Of a DNA stretch of 64,000 bases, positions 10,626-24,400 are shown piece after piece. Source of the DNA: Mermis nigrescens (Eukaryota > Nematoda > Enoplea > Mermithida > Mermithidae); the NCBI GenBank assembly GCA_036768485.1, contig JAVLUZ010000504.1, positions 62,001 to 126,000 on the forward strand, in the 5' to 3' direction. The translations under genes were made by a program, and so were the position numbers. Within the stretch, counting starts at the first letter, position 1, and every line of letters starts with the position of its first letter. The notes under the pieces were generated by a model. It saw only the letters and a program-made list of their open reading frames with translations, did no database searches and was not told where the DNA came from.

Positions 10626-12406
10626 TTATCTATCTTTTCAAAAAGCGCACCTCTCCGGTGTGTCCCGTTATAGCTGTAGGGGGCTAATATGTTGGGGGTA
10701 CCCAAGTATATTATAGGTGGTAAACCCTAATGCGCTGCCTATGATTGTTAGTATTAGGTACCACCATTAATGTGAATTACACTGAGTTTTAGTTAGCTTT
10801 AATGAAATTTCTTTGTATCTTTACTACGCCTTTAATTAGTTTATTTTTTAGCACATGAAAAAAATGGACGACTTGATCAAATGCGACAAATATTTTATTG
10901 CACATTTCCCTTTCGCGCTAATATATGTATGCACCTACCTATAAAATGTTTCTCACTAGTTTGGGCATAAATTTTAAAACTATGTCCGGCGATAAGCTGA
11001 CAGATTGCGATTATATAGCATCGATCTGATATATATTTATCGTAATCCGTCGGCTTATTCTCGAAAAAATTCCTAAAATATATGCCCAAACATATACATA
11101 CAGACTATACCTATCAGAAGCATACTTAATGCTGATAAATATGTTCCGTAAAAGCGACTGCACATGCACGTACATGTATGTATGTATATGCTTACGATTT
11201 GTCGTTATATTTCGTCGGTTCTGTGGTTATATATTTTGTATGTTTGCGAATCTAATAAAACTTGGCTTCTTGTGAATATACCCATCAATAGGTAGGTATC
11301 CCTATCCACCTCAAACAATGCTCTTTATAACAATAAGGAGCTTGCAAGTGCGTTGCAGCCAAATAGGGCGAACAAGACCCATAGAATATGAAGATCCCAA
11401 AATTGAGTTTTTTGACGTCAATAGATAAAGCTCGATAAGAAATGTCAAAATGTAAAACCGTTTTTTACTTCACCATCAATTCCGCGACTTTTCTAACCGT
11501 TGAAAATTGTTGGAGTCCCCAGAATTTATAAATAGACGTGCTTAGGATCAGCAAATTTGTGCCCACAAGAGGGTCGATGGTATAGACCCCGAGAATCTGA
11601 CAGACCCCAGAATTGAATTCTGGCATATTTGTATACCATCCAGGCCCTGAGAATTCAGCCGATGCTGTCCTGCCTATGCATACCTACAATAGAAAATTAT
11701 GAAGCTTAACTATGTATAAGTAGTACATAGAGAGGTTTTTGTTTTACAGCAGTAAAGTCTGAAAAATCGACAAGAGCTTACTCATAGATTACCTGCAAAC
11801 TTGAAAAGACAAATATTCTAGAATATAGTAAGATCAATGTCGACCTTCTGACTTTTCATTTTTGAATTCAAATTGTCAATGAACGTTGTCTTATGAACAT
11901 GACAATAATTTTATTCTTAACAGCGTAGATACTCAAGCAGACAAAGAAAGACGAAAAATATACTACGGCAGTATTTGTCGCGCGTACATCTTAAAGAGTA
12001 CCTACCTATAAAAAGTAAGAGATCAAGTATGAGACACTTCGAGCTAAATAAGGCCACACAGAATAAAATGTGAAGCACTTCAAAGATAATTTCAGAAAAT
12101 TAAGCAATAGTAGAAAAAGATAATGAGGCTTCTTTACATTCTGACTTTTATCGATCCATTAATTATATTAATGTAGATACTTTTCTAAGTAGGCACCATC
12201 CATTAAATAAAAATATGATACTTTTCTTAGTGGGTACCTTTATAAAATTTTTAAACCGTTTATATGTTTAATATGAATGTCTGCATGGCCTAATTTATGA
12301 ATTAAATTAATTAAAAGCTAATTTAATTCATTTAGATCGCGTTGACGGTGACGAATAAAAAACATGAGATCTTCGCAGATACATAAGTCAGGAGCGGGCC
12401 ATTCAC
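10626..12406. other. No gene; MITE and repeat fragments
   Basis: Scanned on the minus strand for further agrin laminin G exons and none were recognised. It holds a diverged copy of the 187-bp MITE (about 10930-11115) and a CCCCAGAATT-type dispersed repeat (about 11390-11690). Otherwise it is AT-rich. Confidence 0.5.
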
Positions 12407-12458
12407 CGCAGCTTGTTGCAATCGGAATCTTCACACTTTGAAGTATCAGAGCATTCGC
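12407..12458 (-). CDS. Agrin exon 19: start of EGF module
   Basis: Acceptor TTTCAG|GC joins exon 18 to give IGECSD, parallel to GVGECGD after LG1 in vertebrate agrin. The open frame then gives cysteines spaced as in an EGF module (KCEDSDC). It can end at donor CG|GTGAAT, or hit TGA three bases later. In another frame the next bases read [12 protein letters not shown], a good EGF continuation, so either a one-base frame disruption or a splice donor lies here. Confidence 0.65.
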
Positions 12459-15400
12459 CTGAAAGAAGCGATGATGAACTAAAAATACTTCAGTAGTAAG
12501 GAACGAGCTATAAGGTCGGCAACCAAAAATAATAATGACATAAATGATAATAAATAATAAAATAACTATTAGATAAATAAGAATAAATTTAAATAGAAAT
12601 AAATAAATAATTAACAACAATACATAATGAAAACGCTATATGTATATAGGTCTAATAAGAAAATCGAATCAAAAATATCAAGTTTAAGCATACAAAAAGA
12701 TGATAGGAGAATTTCACAATAGAATTTAGAATTTAGAATATAATTAGAATTTAACGGAAATTTAATAGAATTTAATATTTAATATAACAGGATTTCAGAT
12801 TAGAAAAACGAAAATAATTTTAAATGAAATCGAACTAACGACGCAATTGTAAAATTGGTAAACTAATGAAAGAAAATAATCGTTAAACTATAGGTATGAA
12901 GAGGAAAGGCTGAATCGCATTGTATCGTATATCCGAAAAATTACTAGCTAAATACATCAAATCTTAATTAGGTGTTTAGCCTAAATTAGGTTGAAAGATG
13001 CATAAATTAACATTTTCTCACAGCGCAAGCAGGTAATTTTTAAATACAACATAAAATTTAGATATGCTTATGAATATTTTTGATATAATTTTGGCTTTTT
13101 AGACGTAAATATATCTTACTTATTGTGTTTGGCGAGCAACTTTCCGGGATACGCATTACAGGACGCAGGCACGACTTATTTAAAGAAACAATGTCAATTT
13201 TTAATATTTTTTCTAAACTAGCTCAAATAAATTGAGATTTAAAACGTGTTTTAATTAACTAATAAATTCAAATAAATATTTTGCACGTCAAATCGCCTCG
13301 TCATAAATTTTAAGTTTACTAGCAATTTATTTCCGTGAAACTAATTATATATTAATTAAGTATAAAAATGAATAAAAGCTTTTCATTCAAAGGGAATAGA
13401 TGCTTAAGATAATTCTGAAATTCCAAACTTTTGACGCGGTTTCTCAATGAATGAACATTCATGCATTTTTGTATTAAATTTCTAAATTTTTGCATATATC
13501 GCATAGATCTCTGAAGAATTGAATCCGAATCATGCAAATACACATGAAGCATAGCTCGAGACAGATGTATATAAGCCGGAATTTAAAGGCAATGGACGCC
13601 ACAGACTAAGATCAGGAAGAATTTAATAGAAAAATATTGCAAAATTAAAGACAGAACGAATAAAAAAATCGAACTTTCGAAAAAAATCGTTAAAATCTCT
13701 AAGTAACCAGAAATCAAGATATCGTCTCTTGAATTTATTCGAAAGGGTTTTCCCTAAGTATAATTCACATGAATTAAACAAAAAATAGCTCATAAATCCG
13801 ATGCCAGTTTGCCGCTTGACAATGGAAAAGATCACTCTATGACTCGATTTAGGTTGCTACCGTGAGATAGCTCTCCTCAGTGGCGGATCCAGGATTTTTC
13901 GACCGGGGGGCTGGAACCCCAAATTTTCCTAAGAGTCAAGAAAGTCAGTAAGTGTCAATAATAAGTAATACACGGGACGAAGCGCTGGAAAACTTTGAAA
14001 AATCACAATGAAAAATGGCTAAAATCATAAAAAATACAGATTATTATATATATCGCCCACCAATTTTTTGACGGCAGGGGAGGCGGCCGCACCCCCCGCC
14101 CCCAAAACCTGCCCTTGCCTGCGTATTAATTTGCAATAATTTTATAGTCACTTCTACATTTTTCAACGACTGCGCAATTAAATAAAACGGATCGTAAACC
14201 AGAGCTTCTCAAACTGTACAAGACTGAGGCGTTTTAATTCAATAAAGCTAGGTTTTAAGGTCATTTAGTTATAATGAGAGATTCATGCTGATTGACGCAC
14301 CAATGTTAAAGGATTTCCATATGTCACCATTCGGAAATGGCTTGAACGAGAAATATTTTCGGCCAACTTGTAAACCCTTGATGCAACCAGTGAAGCCAAA
14401 TCGTTTTTGATGCCTAATAGCTTCGAAATCTGTACTCGGTCTGAAGATCACGAGCAATAAGCATTTAATAAGCATGTTTGGTCAGAGAAAAATATTGCAA
14501 CATTTTCAAGATAATACTGTAATGTTGTACCATACGAATAAATATAATGTTCACATGTATGCGTGAACATTTTTCAGCATATGTGATCTAAGTGATCATC
14601 TTACTCGCTATTTAGCATTTAGATTCTGCAACTAGTCGATTAGGTTATCTGATGTGACGTCCTATCAGTGTTGTTAAGCACATAAAATCCTTTCCATGTA
14701 CATAATGAGAATGGAATTTTTAGGATATGACGAGGCTTGAACGGGAAAGTTTTTCCCCAATATTACCTGAAGTTACGCTATGCTCAAATCGACTTTTACC
14801 ATTTTTTACTTCGATGTCAACAGTGCTCTAGGACAGGACTTTTTGACTTTCACAACACTGATAGGACGTCTAGATAAAAATAATGCTTGAGAGTATGTAG
14901 AAATTTTAATGTCAACAGTGCTCTAAGATAGACTGACTAGAAGTTTATGTATTTTTTGCTGTGCTGCTGCGCAAAATATCGTTAAATATAAAAGCATAAT
15001 CGAATGAATCGAATCAAACTATTCTGCGACCGCTAAACGTTTTCGTTCTATTTCAACCACTTATTCTGGAAAGTTGGCAAAAAATGAATTATTTGACAGA
15101 AAAGAATAGCGTAATTATATACAATTAGCAAAAATGATCGGGTAAAAATAATCCACCAAAAAATTAATAAACATTAACGAATAGTAATGAAAATAAAATT
15201 TTTAGGATACAGCAGAGCTTGAACGGGGAAATTTCTTCCATAATATTATCTAAAATTACGCTTAAATCGATTGCTATCATTCTTTTACTTATATATTTAT
15301 CACTTTACATTGGATTTTACAAAATAATCTGATGTATTGACTTTACAACGTTTTACCTTTCCCAATGATATTTGAAGCTCCCAAGGAAGACAGCAGGGCG

Positions 15401-18400
15401 CCTATATCCCTTTACTTTCGAAGAGCCTTTTCTTCGAAAATATTTTCTAAGGCTCCTAAATTCCGCTGATTGTACTGAACCACGATTCAAAGACAGATTT
15501 GCATAATAATTATTACGAATTTCAATGTTGACGACATTGACCTTGTTTAAGTCAATTCCGTCAGCAGAGCGAATTTTTACCTTTCTGCCATTTTGAAATA
15601 CTCTGAAAAAATAAGCCTGCATAAGAATGAAAAGAGATACAATTTCCCGATGAAAAACTAAGTTTAAAAATGCAAGATTGAGAGACGATTGAGTAAAAAT
15701 GAAATTTTACGAATACAATCATCAAAAAATTGAAGAATTTAAAAAACAAGAACAACGAACAGAGGATAATTTTAGGAGACAATGATATACTTTTAGCAAG
15801 TGTTGTTCATTAGTTCTATAGACTCAAAGTTTTCTAAATAAATCTAGCTGAGCTGCACGAATAACAAATATTATGATCACATTTATTTATGCAACGATAT
15901 CTTAAATGTTTTTCATGCTAGTGATAGATTCAGGATTTTTTAACAGAGAGGAATGATTCCAACTCTCCCTAAAACTGTCAGAAAGGTCCAAAAAATTAAT
16001 TCATTATGCACCAAATAGCGTTTTATACCGTTTCTTAGCAGGTAAAATCGTTCCCACTTTAAAAATTTATCAAAAAATTCAGAAAACTAATAATTTGCTT
16101 ACTGTAAAACACAGGATAAGTTCTTTAAGTTTTATTTAATGCAAAATCTGACTAGGATATATGAAATCGAAGTAGATATTGTACAATGATTGCAGAGTCT
16201 CCGCCTAACCTCAGCTGAAGCATTCTGAACACCAGCGTCAACGTCAAAGAAAAATCGTCTCCCCTAATATACAAAATCGATCCGTTCTCGGAATCAATTT
16301 CAATTTTGAGTTTTATCTTTAGTCGCTCAAGCTTGTCATGAAATAAGGGCTCGACAGACTTCAATAACATCCAAGAGCTGGACACAAACCGTGGCTTACT
16401 AACACCTAAAGTGACGCGATAAAGTAATCCACAAAAACTTCACTGCGGAATAATTTAATCATATGATTTAATGCGTTTTTCATTCTCTGGAACTGTGCCT
16501 AATACTTACTTTAAATTCCACAACATTACTTTTAGCCAGCCAAGCGGAATTTTTGGATAACACTGTTCGAATTTAATGCGGAAAAGCCAATAAACCATAT
16601 CCTACCCATTCCGATCAAATCACATAGCGCGCATATGTAAGGTTGGATGTGCACAGAAGGACAGGGCGAACCCGTAAATTCTACTAGTGTTTCCCCCGGT
16701 GGGAGAAACGTTTCTCCCATTAAAATTTCCCCCGGTGGGAGAAACATTTTTCCCATTTAAATTTCCCCCGGTGGGAGAAACGTTTCCCCCATTAAAATTT
16801 CCCCCGGTGGGAGAAACGTTTCTCCCTTCAAAATATAATATTGAAGGTGCACGTAATTTTTTATTTACGTGCTAAAAGGCATACTGTAATGCCCGCTCGC
16901 GTTTCTCCGTCCCAGGCCCTGTGTGTGGTTAGCTATGGCTATCATGGTTTCGCCGTTTCTCACGTTTCTCCCAGGCTCTGGGTATTGTTGCTTTGCCTAT
17001 GCTTATCATAGTTTCGCCGTTTCTCCCAGGCTCTGTGTTTGGTTACCTATGGTTATAATGCTTTCGCTGTTTCTCCAGGGCTCTGTGTGTTGTAAACTTT
17101 GGTTATCATGGTTTCGCCGTATTCTACATATTTACACGCTATTTCTTTCTCCCTATCTTTTTCATTAGTAAGATTTACGGGTTGGACCGAAGAACATACG
17201 TAAATGCCACATTATGAACATGAAGTATTTTTTCTTGACATGCAGAGTAAAGAATGGCAGCACAATATTTGGGATTTTTGGTAATGGCTAATTACTCTTT
17301 TGAGTAGTGCTATTAGAGCAAATTGACAAACATGCTTAATGACGGTCAATATTTTTTGGAGCAGATAAAGATCGTGGAGATACTCGTCATCGAAATTCTA
17401 GGACCTCCCAAATTAAACCTCGGAATGCGCGCATGAAGAAATTAGGAACTTTTGCATTTTAGGTTCTATTGGGGAGAACTAGGTCTGAAAAATGCTGAGA
17501 TAACGACTAAATTTTACTGCATAAATAATAATGCCGCCTTGATCAAACTTTTACAGTTTTATACCCAAAATAAATACAATAATATGAATTACATTTATAT
17601 TTTTATAACATGCGGACAAATCAATTTATATTACGTTTTTTGTTAAAAATTACGAGTAGCATAATACATCAAGGATGAACATTTACTTGTTAAAATTATT
17701 CTATATTTGATTTTGCATTATATTCCTTATAAGTTACCCTAAGTAAATTTCTTACTTGAATTATACTTCAAAGCAGAGCTTCGAGACATTTTAGGACCAG
17801 AAGGAACAGCATGATCCTCCTGCACATGCAAATTGCGGCGTTGGTCTACGACAGAAATTAAAATAGCGAAATTATGGGAGCAAAAATAAATATAATGAAC
17901 ATTTAAAGTAGAAATGATCAATGAAGCAACACACATGCACAAGTTTCACGGCATTTACTCAATAACTTTCAGAAAATATTTTCAAACTCGAAATTAAATC
18001 AATTAGGGGAATAAAGATCAATGAATCGAAGTGGACATCTACATGTATATTAAAAAGTCAAAAAAGGGTAGAGATGAAAGATTAAAACGAGCTTAAGGCT
18101 CATACATGTAAGGGCTCGAAATTTTGGGTGGGGGTTGGCCAGTGTTTTTTTACTGTTTTTTGGCCATAAAAGGCGATCCATAACACACATGTAACGGGGA
18201 AAGGAAATCCCCCGCCCAGAGTTAATTGTCCCCCATTTTAAGTGTTTTTAGGACAAAAAATAAAATTTTTCCCCAAAAAATCGGGAGAAGGTGGGGTCGA
18301 AAAATTTCTGGCTCTGAGGGATGGAGGACACTCAACTTTGGGTGAGAAGATCCCAATCCCCTGTTACATGTACCTTAAGGATCGTCGAAACATTCATACA

Positions 18401-21400
18401 TCTCGAATAATAAATACATTTCTTTATTTAAGTTATGCACTACATATAGTTGATTTTGAAATTTCGCTATCAGTAATTATTTTGCAAGTATGTATGCCAC
18501 TAATGCATTTCTAACGACCTTAACGTGTAAATCTTTGAGCTCGCTACCTTTGCATCGACCAAGGTTTATCACGACCAGATCCTTCTGACTCTGGCAGGCA
18601 ACTTTATTTAAATGACAGCCAGTTTCGTAAGTTTTTCCATCCGATCCACAAACCTGCGTGGGACGACGACAAACAAAGTTTTATTATTTAGAGAAAAAAT
18701 AAAATGGCTAGAATACCTACAACAACACTGCGCGCACATTATACATGTAAAAGGGGGATGGGGGATCCTTATCTGAAGTTGGTCGAGCCTTATCCCTCAA
18801 ACTTAGAATAATTTCGATCCCCCTCCCGGTTTTCGAAAAAATTGAATTTTTTGGCCGTTTTTAGGTGTTTTTGGCCGTTGTTGGCCAAAATTTGAGGTCA
18901 TTAAACCCCCTTCCCTTAAAATAGCTGAGGGCCCTCAACCGAAATTTTGAGCTGTTACATATCTGGCGCCCATGCATACTTCCTTATCCTTCACCGCTTC
19001 ATCGAACAAATTTTCATTCACAGAATCGCATTCATTGCCAAAATTATGAGGACAAACGCACGAGGCCGTGTCAGTAATAGCCGAAGTCGATTCGTGACAA
19101 GTGGCACCAAAGAAACAGCGAATTTGACGGCATCCGCCGGCGTAGTAGGACGCCAGAGCGTCGGGCGTCACGCAGCCGCCTGGCGTCAGCGTCTCGTCGC
19201 GCGACGCGCAAGAATCGCACTTGACGCCAACGACACCGGCGCGGCAAACGCAACGACCCGTCATTTGTTCGCAGTCGCTGCGCGAAGCGCCGAACGCCGA
19301 ACAGCCGCAGGCTATTTACAATAGAATGCAAGTGTGAATTCAGGGGGCGACCACATCCTGTCGTCAAAAAATATTTGGGCGCAATGAAGAATGGATAAGT
19401 ATTTTTTGATGATTTCAGCTATTTTCATTGTGATACTTTAAATTTTTCGGATGCTTCGCGCCGGGAGTACTCAGAAGCTTATATTGTCTGTGGTAAGATA
19501 AGGGGGGGGGTTTGGGGGGAGGTTCCAATCCTGGAAAAATTTCCTACCCCCCAGATATTTGTTCACCCACCAGAATTAACGATTTTGGGAAAACTTCCAG
19601 AAAATTCGTAAAAGGTGCTTTTTTAAGCGTTTTAGCTATCTATTGGCTCAAAAATTGTCAAATTTCCGGCGTTTCAAGCCATATACTCATGTTTTAACTA
19701 CATTTTGTTCAATTTGTTCGAATTTTTTGAATGCTTCAAAATTTTTATACTTTAGAAAGATAGAGAATCGTCAGAAACGCCGAAAAACGATGTTTCTGAC
19801 GCGTACCCACAATTTTTAGGTTTAAAAAGGCATTTTACATTTTACTCCACCAAGAATTCCCATGCTATGCATGTCTGCTCAGTAAGCGCCCTGAAAACCT
19901 TATTTTTACGTCAGAAGAGTAGTTTTTGTACAGAACAAAGATTTTGTAGTTCTCACGATGATTTCTCAAGTATTTTTTCGGCACTTTGTGTAGATTTTTT
20001 CCACTTCGCTAGATTTTCATAGTAGACTTTGAACATTCTGAAATATATTTTTTTTTGCATCAGAAATGAGTTCATTCCCAAAGACGGCAAAGAACTGCTT
20101 ATCGGACACACTTTTCGGGCAATTTTTGACACTATTAGGGAAATTTGGGATTCCACTCCGTCAGAAAATCCCGGATCTGCTACTGTTAGGATACGACATC
20201 TACACAGCATACATGTAACGGCTCGAAATTGGGGGTTCCAGCCATTTTTAGGGGGTGGAATGACCTCCAACTGTTGGCCAAGAACGACCAAAATATGGCC
20301 AAAAAATTCGATTTATTTTCAAAAATCGTGGCGGGGGTCAAAAATTCTTGGCTTTGGTGAGCTAGGGGACGTCCGACTTTGGGTGGGGGATTCCCCTGAC
20401 CCCGTGTTACATGTGTGCTATACAGGATGTCACGAGACCATAGGCCCCTCCATACATGGACGAAGGCCGGTCACCCATTGTCATTAAATTCTTTGAATTC
20501 TGTGCACTAAGTTAAAAAGCGTACGCTCGACTACGTAGGTTCGAAATTCCCCCAATAATCTTTTTTAAATGTTCCACATTTAATTAGGATATAATCTATG
20601 TAAAAAAACAGTGAAACTTCTGGCAAACAATTTGAGCTGAAATGGCCTTCAGAAAAGGTGAAAACGTTTAATTGACGCAAAAATGGACATGACTTGCTGT
20701 TTTTGGTCGATTTCAAGCAATTCCGTAAAAGTATTTATATTTTTCCAGTTTTAGCCTCAATTTTTCGCAGAGAAATTTTTTTCTTCTCTTTCTAGGGTAT
20801 GGACACTCAAATCCTCAAATCATCATTAAGAGATTCAGACGGTATTTTCTGGCTATTTTATCATTTATGCCAGTTTTCGGAGGTTGTTTTAGATCGATAA
20901 TCCCCTCTGGCTAATCAAAAATAGACACAGCCGAATTCTGGATGGTCACCAAATTTTCAAATCTTAGGGCGAAAAAACACCATTTTGACGTTTCTCATCA
21001 CGCTTCTATGGCACCGAAAACTAACGAAAACTGAAAAGTTCTCCAAAGATTGAATTTTGGGGTCTGTACGGAGTTTCGATGAAGAAGCCCGAACCACTCC
21101 AGCCCTGCTAAGCCCATATGTCCGGCCGACCCCCGAGACAACTCAAACTATGCAAACATCCATAAGCAGCTACCAAACTCTGAGGAGCGTGGTCCGATGG
21201 GGGCCAAATTGCCAAGAAAGCACTGCAAATTCAAATTCTGGGATAAGTCTATCGATTTTGGGTGGGGGCCCGCCGGATTCTGCAGGGGGTCCAGACCCTC
21301 ATGCCCATATGTGTAAGTAGTATTGGGCGCTCGCCCATTAGTAATGTGTATGCAACTTAATCATAACAACTGCTCTTACGAGTGCAGCCTGTGGCGCCTC

Positions 21401-24400
21401 GGGCTATTAACTGTAATCCCCAAAATCCGGGTAAGCAATGATCGCATTGTTTGCCATCTACGCCAAATTTGCATGTGCATTGACCGTTCGAATCGCATGC
21501 AGGTGACAACGAACCAATGCGATTACAGTTGCAAGAAACTTAAAGAACAGTATTGGAGCTTCAACTTCATTTTCTATATTCAGATTTGTTTATTCTAAAT
21601 CAAATGTTTTGCGAATATTGTTCTAATTAAACGAAAGCATAAAAATGATCTATGAGAAACATAAGTAGAATACTTATTAGTCGAGAATTTACTGACTTGC
21701 AAGATACTCATATACATGTATTAAAATTTTCGTAAAAAAGTGCCTAGAATGATTTCTAACAAGACATTAGCTGTTACCTTACATGCACAGCATGGGAATT
21801 CTGGGGAGGGAGAGGGCCAAAAAATTTTTAAAAAGTGCCTTTTTGGATTAAAAACGATGGGTACACGTCAAAACTACTGTTTTTGACGTTTCAGACAATA
21901 CTCTTTCTACCTAGAACATTAAAAACAACACCGAATGGAACTTTTTTGGCGATGTTTGTATAATAAAATTTCAAGTGCTTCGCATCACATCGTTTAACAT
22001 GTAGCAATACAGTTCCAGAAAATTTCCAGACGATTTTAAATCCATTTCATGTTTAAATATCATATTAGAGAGAAAGAAAGAGCATCCTAAGAAGCGGCAG
22101 AAATCAATTTTTGATATATAATATTTTGAGCCAGTAAAGTGAGTTAAAAATGTTTTTTGGCTCATACGATGAAGTCCGATGCAGTACGTGTGATGTGCTC
22201 CTACCAGTTTCAAACGTAGAAACCATTGGCGAGAGCTCGAGCGGGCAGAATTCGTTTCCAACAATGGTCAGTCGCATGCCTTTCAGGCAGGCAGCTTTGA
22301 GCATAAAGCACTTGCTCTTGTAAAGAACACCATCGCTACCACATACAGGCTTTTCCATAGACGAAAGCTGTCGAGGACAGGTGGCTGGACAGACGCATTC
22401 CCCGTCTTGACATCGGGCCCCCCAGTCGCAATGCACATTTAAGCAAGAATCTAAAGCATTAAAACGGCATACTCTATTACAAGAAGTTAGACTATTGGCC
22501 ACCAATCAAGCACAAGAGGATTTAAGTAATTCAGTAAGCATTAATTATTTATGTAAGATAATTAATTATTAATTCTTCAGACAATTAAAAATAGATATTG
22601 TATAACAAATACAAATGACCAATAATATTAATTATTCTAGTATTAATTATTTTTATTCATTATCTGAGTAGCGCTAAGCTGAATAAGATATAATTTTCAC
22701 GACACTTCTTTTTTCTTTGCGTACAGTGTTCACTCACCATTTAGCGTGACTTGAGTCATTATTGGAGAAACTTTTATATTTCCAATTCTGTTCGATTTAC
22801 TTCAAACATTTAAAAAATAGCTGTGTACAGCAGGAATAATTTGGAATAAAATTATAGGCGATTTATAGTAATAATATTACGTGGTTTTTATTACAATAGG
22901 GACTAAAAAGGTACCAGACAGGCAAAAATAATGAGCAATAACCAAAAGAATTTCATAGGATTTTTTTCGTTCATTTTATTGTCAAGGAAATTTTTTGAAA
23001 AAGGCTTTCATATCTATAATAATCCTCTTTGAGTTCATGAGATTAGCGCCGTGTAATTTTCATAAATTTCTACACTACATTAATTTAGAATATCGCCTCA
23101 CAAGAGCGCCTGTGTAAAAACCTATTGAGATATGTAGCTGAAAAGAACAATAAGCGTAGATCTGATAGATTTTCTTTCAGAAATCATAAACGACTATAAA
23201 AGTTTTACGTTCTGGCTCACATTATCTCAGGTGGCTAAAGTCAAAGTAATTTCTAATTTAGACTTTATTTACGAACTTTAATAATATTCCATTGCATAAA
23301 TAATTGATGAGAACGAATGAACAACACGTTCTTACCGCATTTGGTTTTGGATGCTACCATAATGAACATACGCTTTTGGCATGAAGCCTGTTTCAATTCG
23401 CATTCATTTTTATAGGAAAATCCATCCGTTCCACAAACTGGTTTATCTTCCTGCACAAAGTTGATTCCAGAAGACAATATAACAATAAAATAGATGATTA
23501 AAATAAAATACCGCCAGTCCTAATAACAAGGCATCGCAGGAACGTGCTATCTGAAGATTTTACCTATTTTAGGAAAAAATTGTAGCTGCTGAATTAAGAG
23601 TAAGACGTTAGACGATTGCAATTTTTGATAGCATTCTCTGTAACAGCTTCAAAAAAGGAACAAAGCCTGGCTTAGAAAAAGGGGATAAATCTCAAAGTCC
23701 GATAGGATTAGAATCGACAGGAAGCCATCGAAAAAATGCAACGAAAAAATGGAAACGACGAAAAAAGGAGAGACGAGCAAAGTTTGTGGAGTTTTTTTAC
23801 ATGAGAAAATTGAAAATTCTATACAGAAAATGCAATAAAATTAGGCAGAGACGGAAGAAGGTTATGAATAAGACGTCATCCGAGAAACTAAAAGTATGTC
23901 AAGTAAACTTTGTTTTTTCACATAATGAAGGTAACACGAATTTTTGTACTCAAAGAATCAATCAGCAAAGTTGTCCTCTACTGTAATTGTGCCAGTGAAG
24001 TCGGTAGATTCTTAGCAAGGCATTATCCAACTGTGTCAGCCAGTAAGGACGAGATACTAAAGCCAATAACTCAGAACCGAACTATATATCTGAGAATATA
24101 TCTAATAATTTATATCTAAGAAAAGTTAAGAAATTTCGGCTTTCCAAATAATATAGTAATTGATGTCACATTCGAAAGTAGAAGTCCTCATAGGTGCGTG
24201 CGGAAGCTATGTTTTCTTAGGAACGTTTTCAACGAAATCGTTTTGTCAAAAATAGTTTTTGTTTTTCCGAATATTCGTGATGAAATTTTTCTGAAAAAGA
24301 TTTAAAAAAAATTGGAAAAAAATCGTTTCGCTGGAAGCCTCGTCGAAACATTATTTTAGCATACCACTATTTGGTTCAGTCACTGAAAATCTTAGTATTT

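Noticed and set aside
13352..13835. Two minus-strand open frames between agrin exons 18 and 19
   Set aside because: Lys/Leu/Phe-rich AT-driven frames without laminin G or EGF motifs. Exons 18 and 19 join in phase without them.
16691..16834. CRISPR-like regular repeats
   Set aside because: The units are contiguous with no unique spacers, in an animal intron; this is a simple tandem repeat.
19071..19367. Arg-rich open frames on both strands of the GC-rich agrin exon
   Set aside because: These are shadows. The laminin-EGF frame has correct cysteines and phase.
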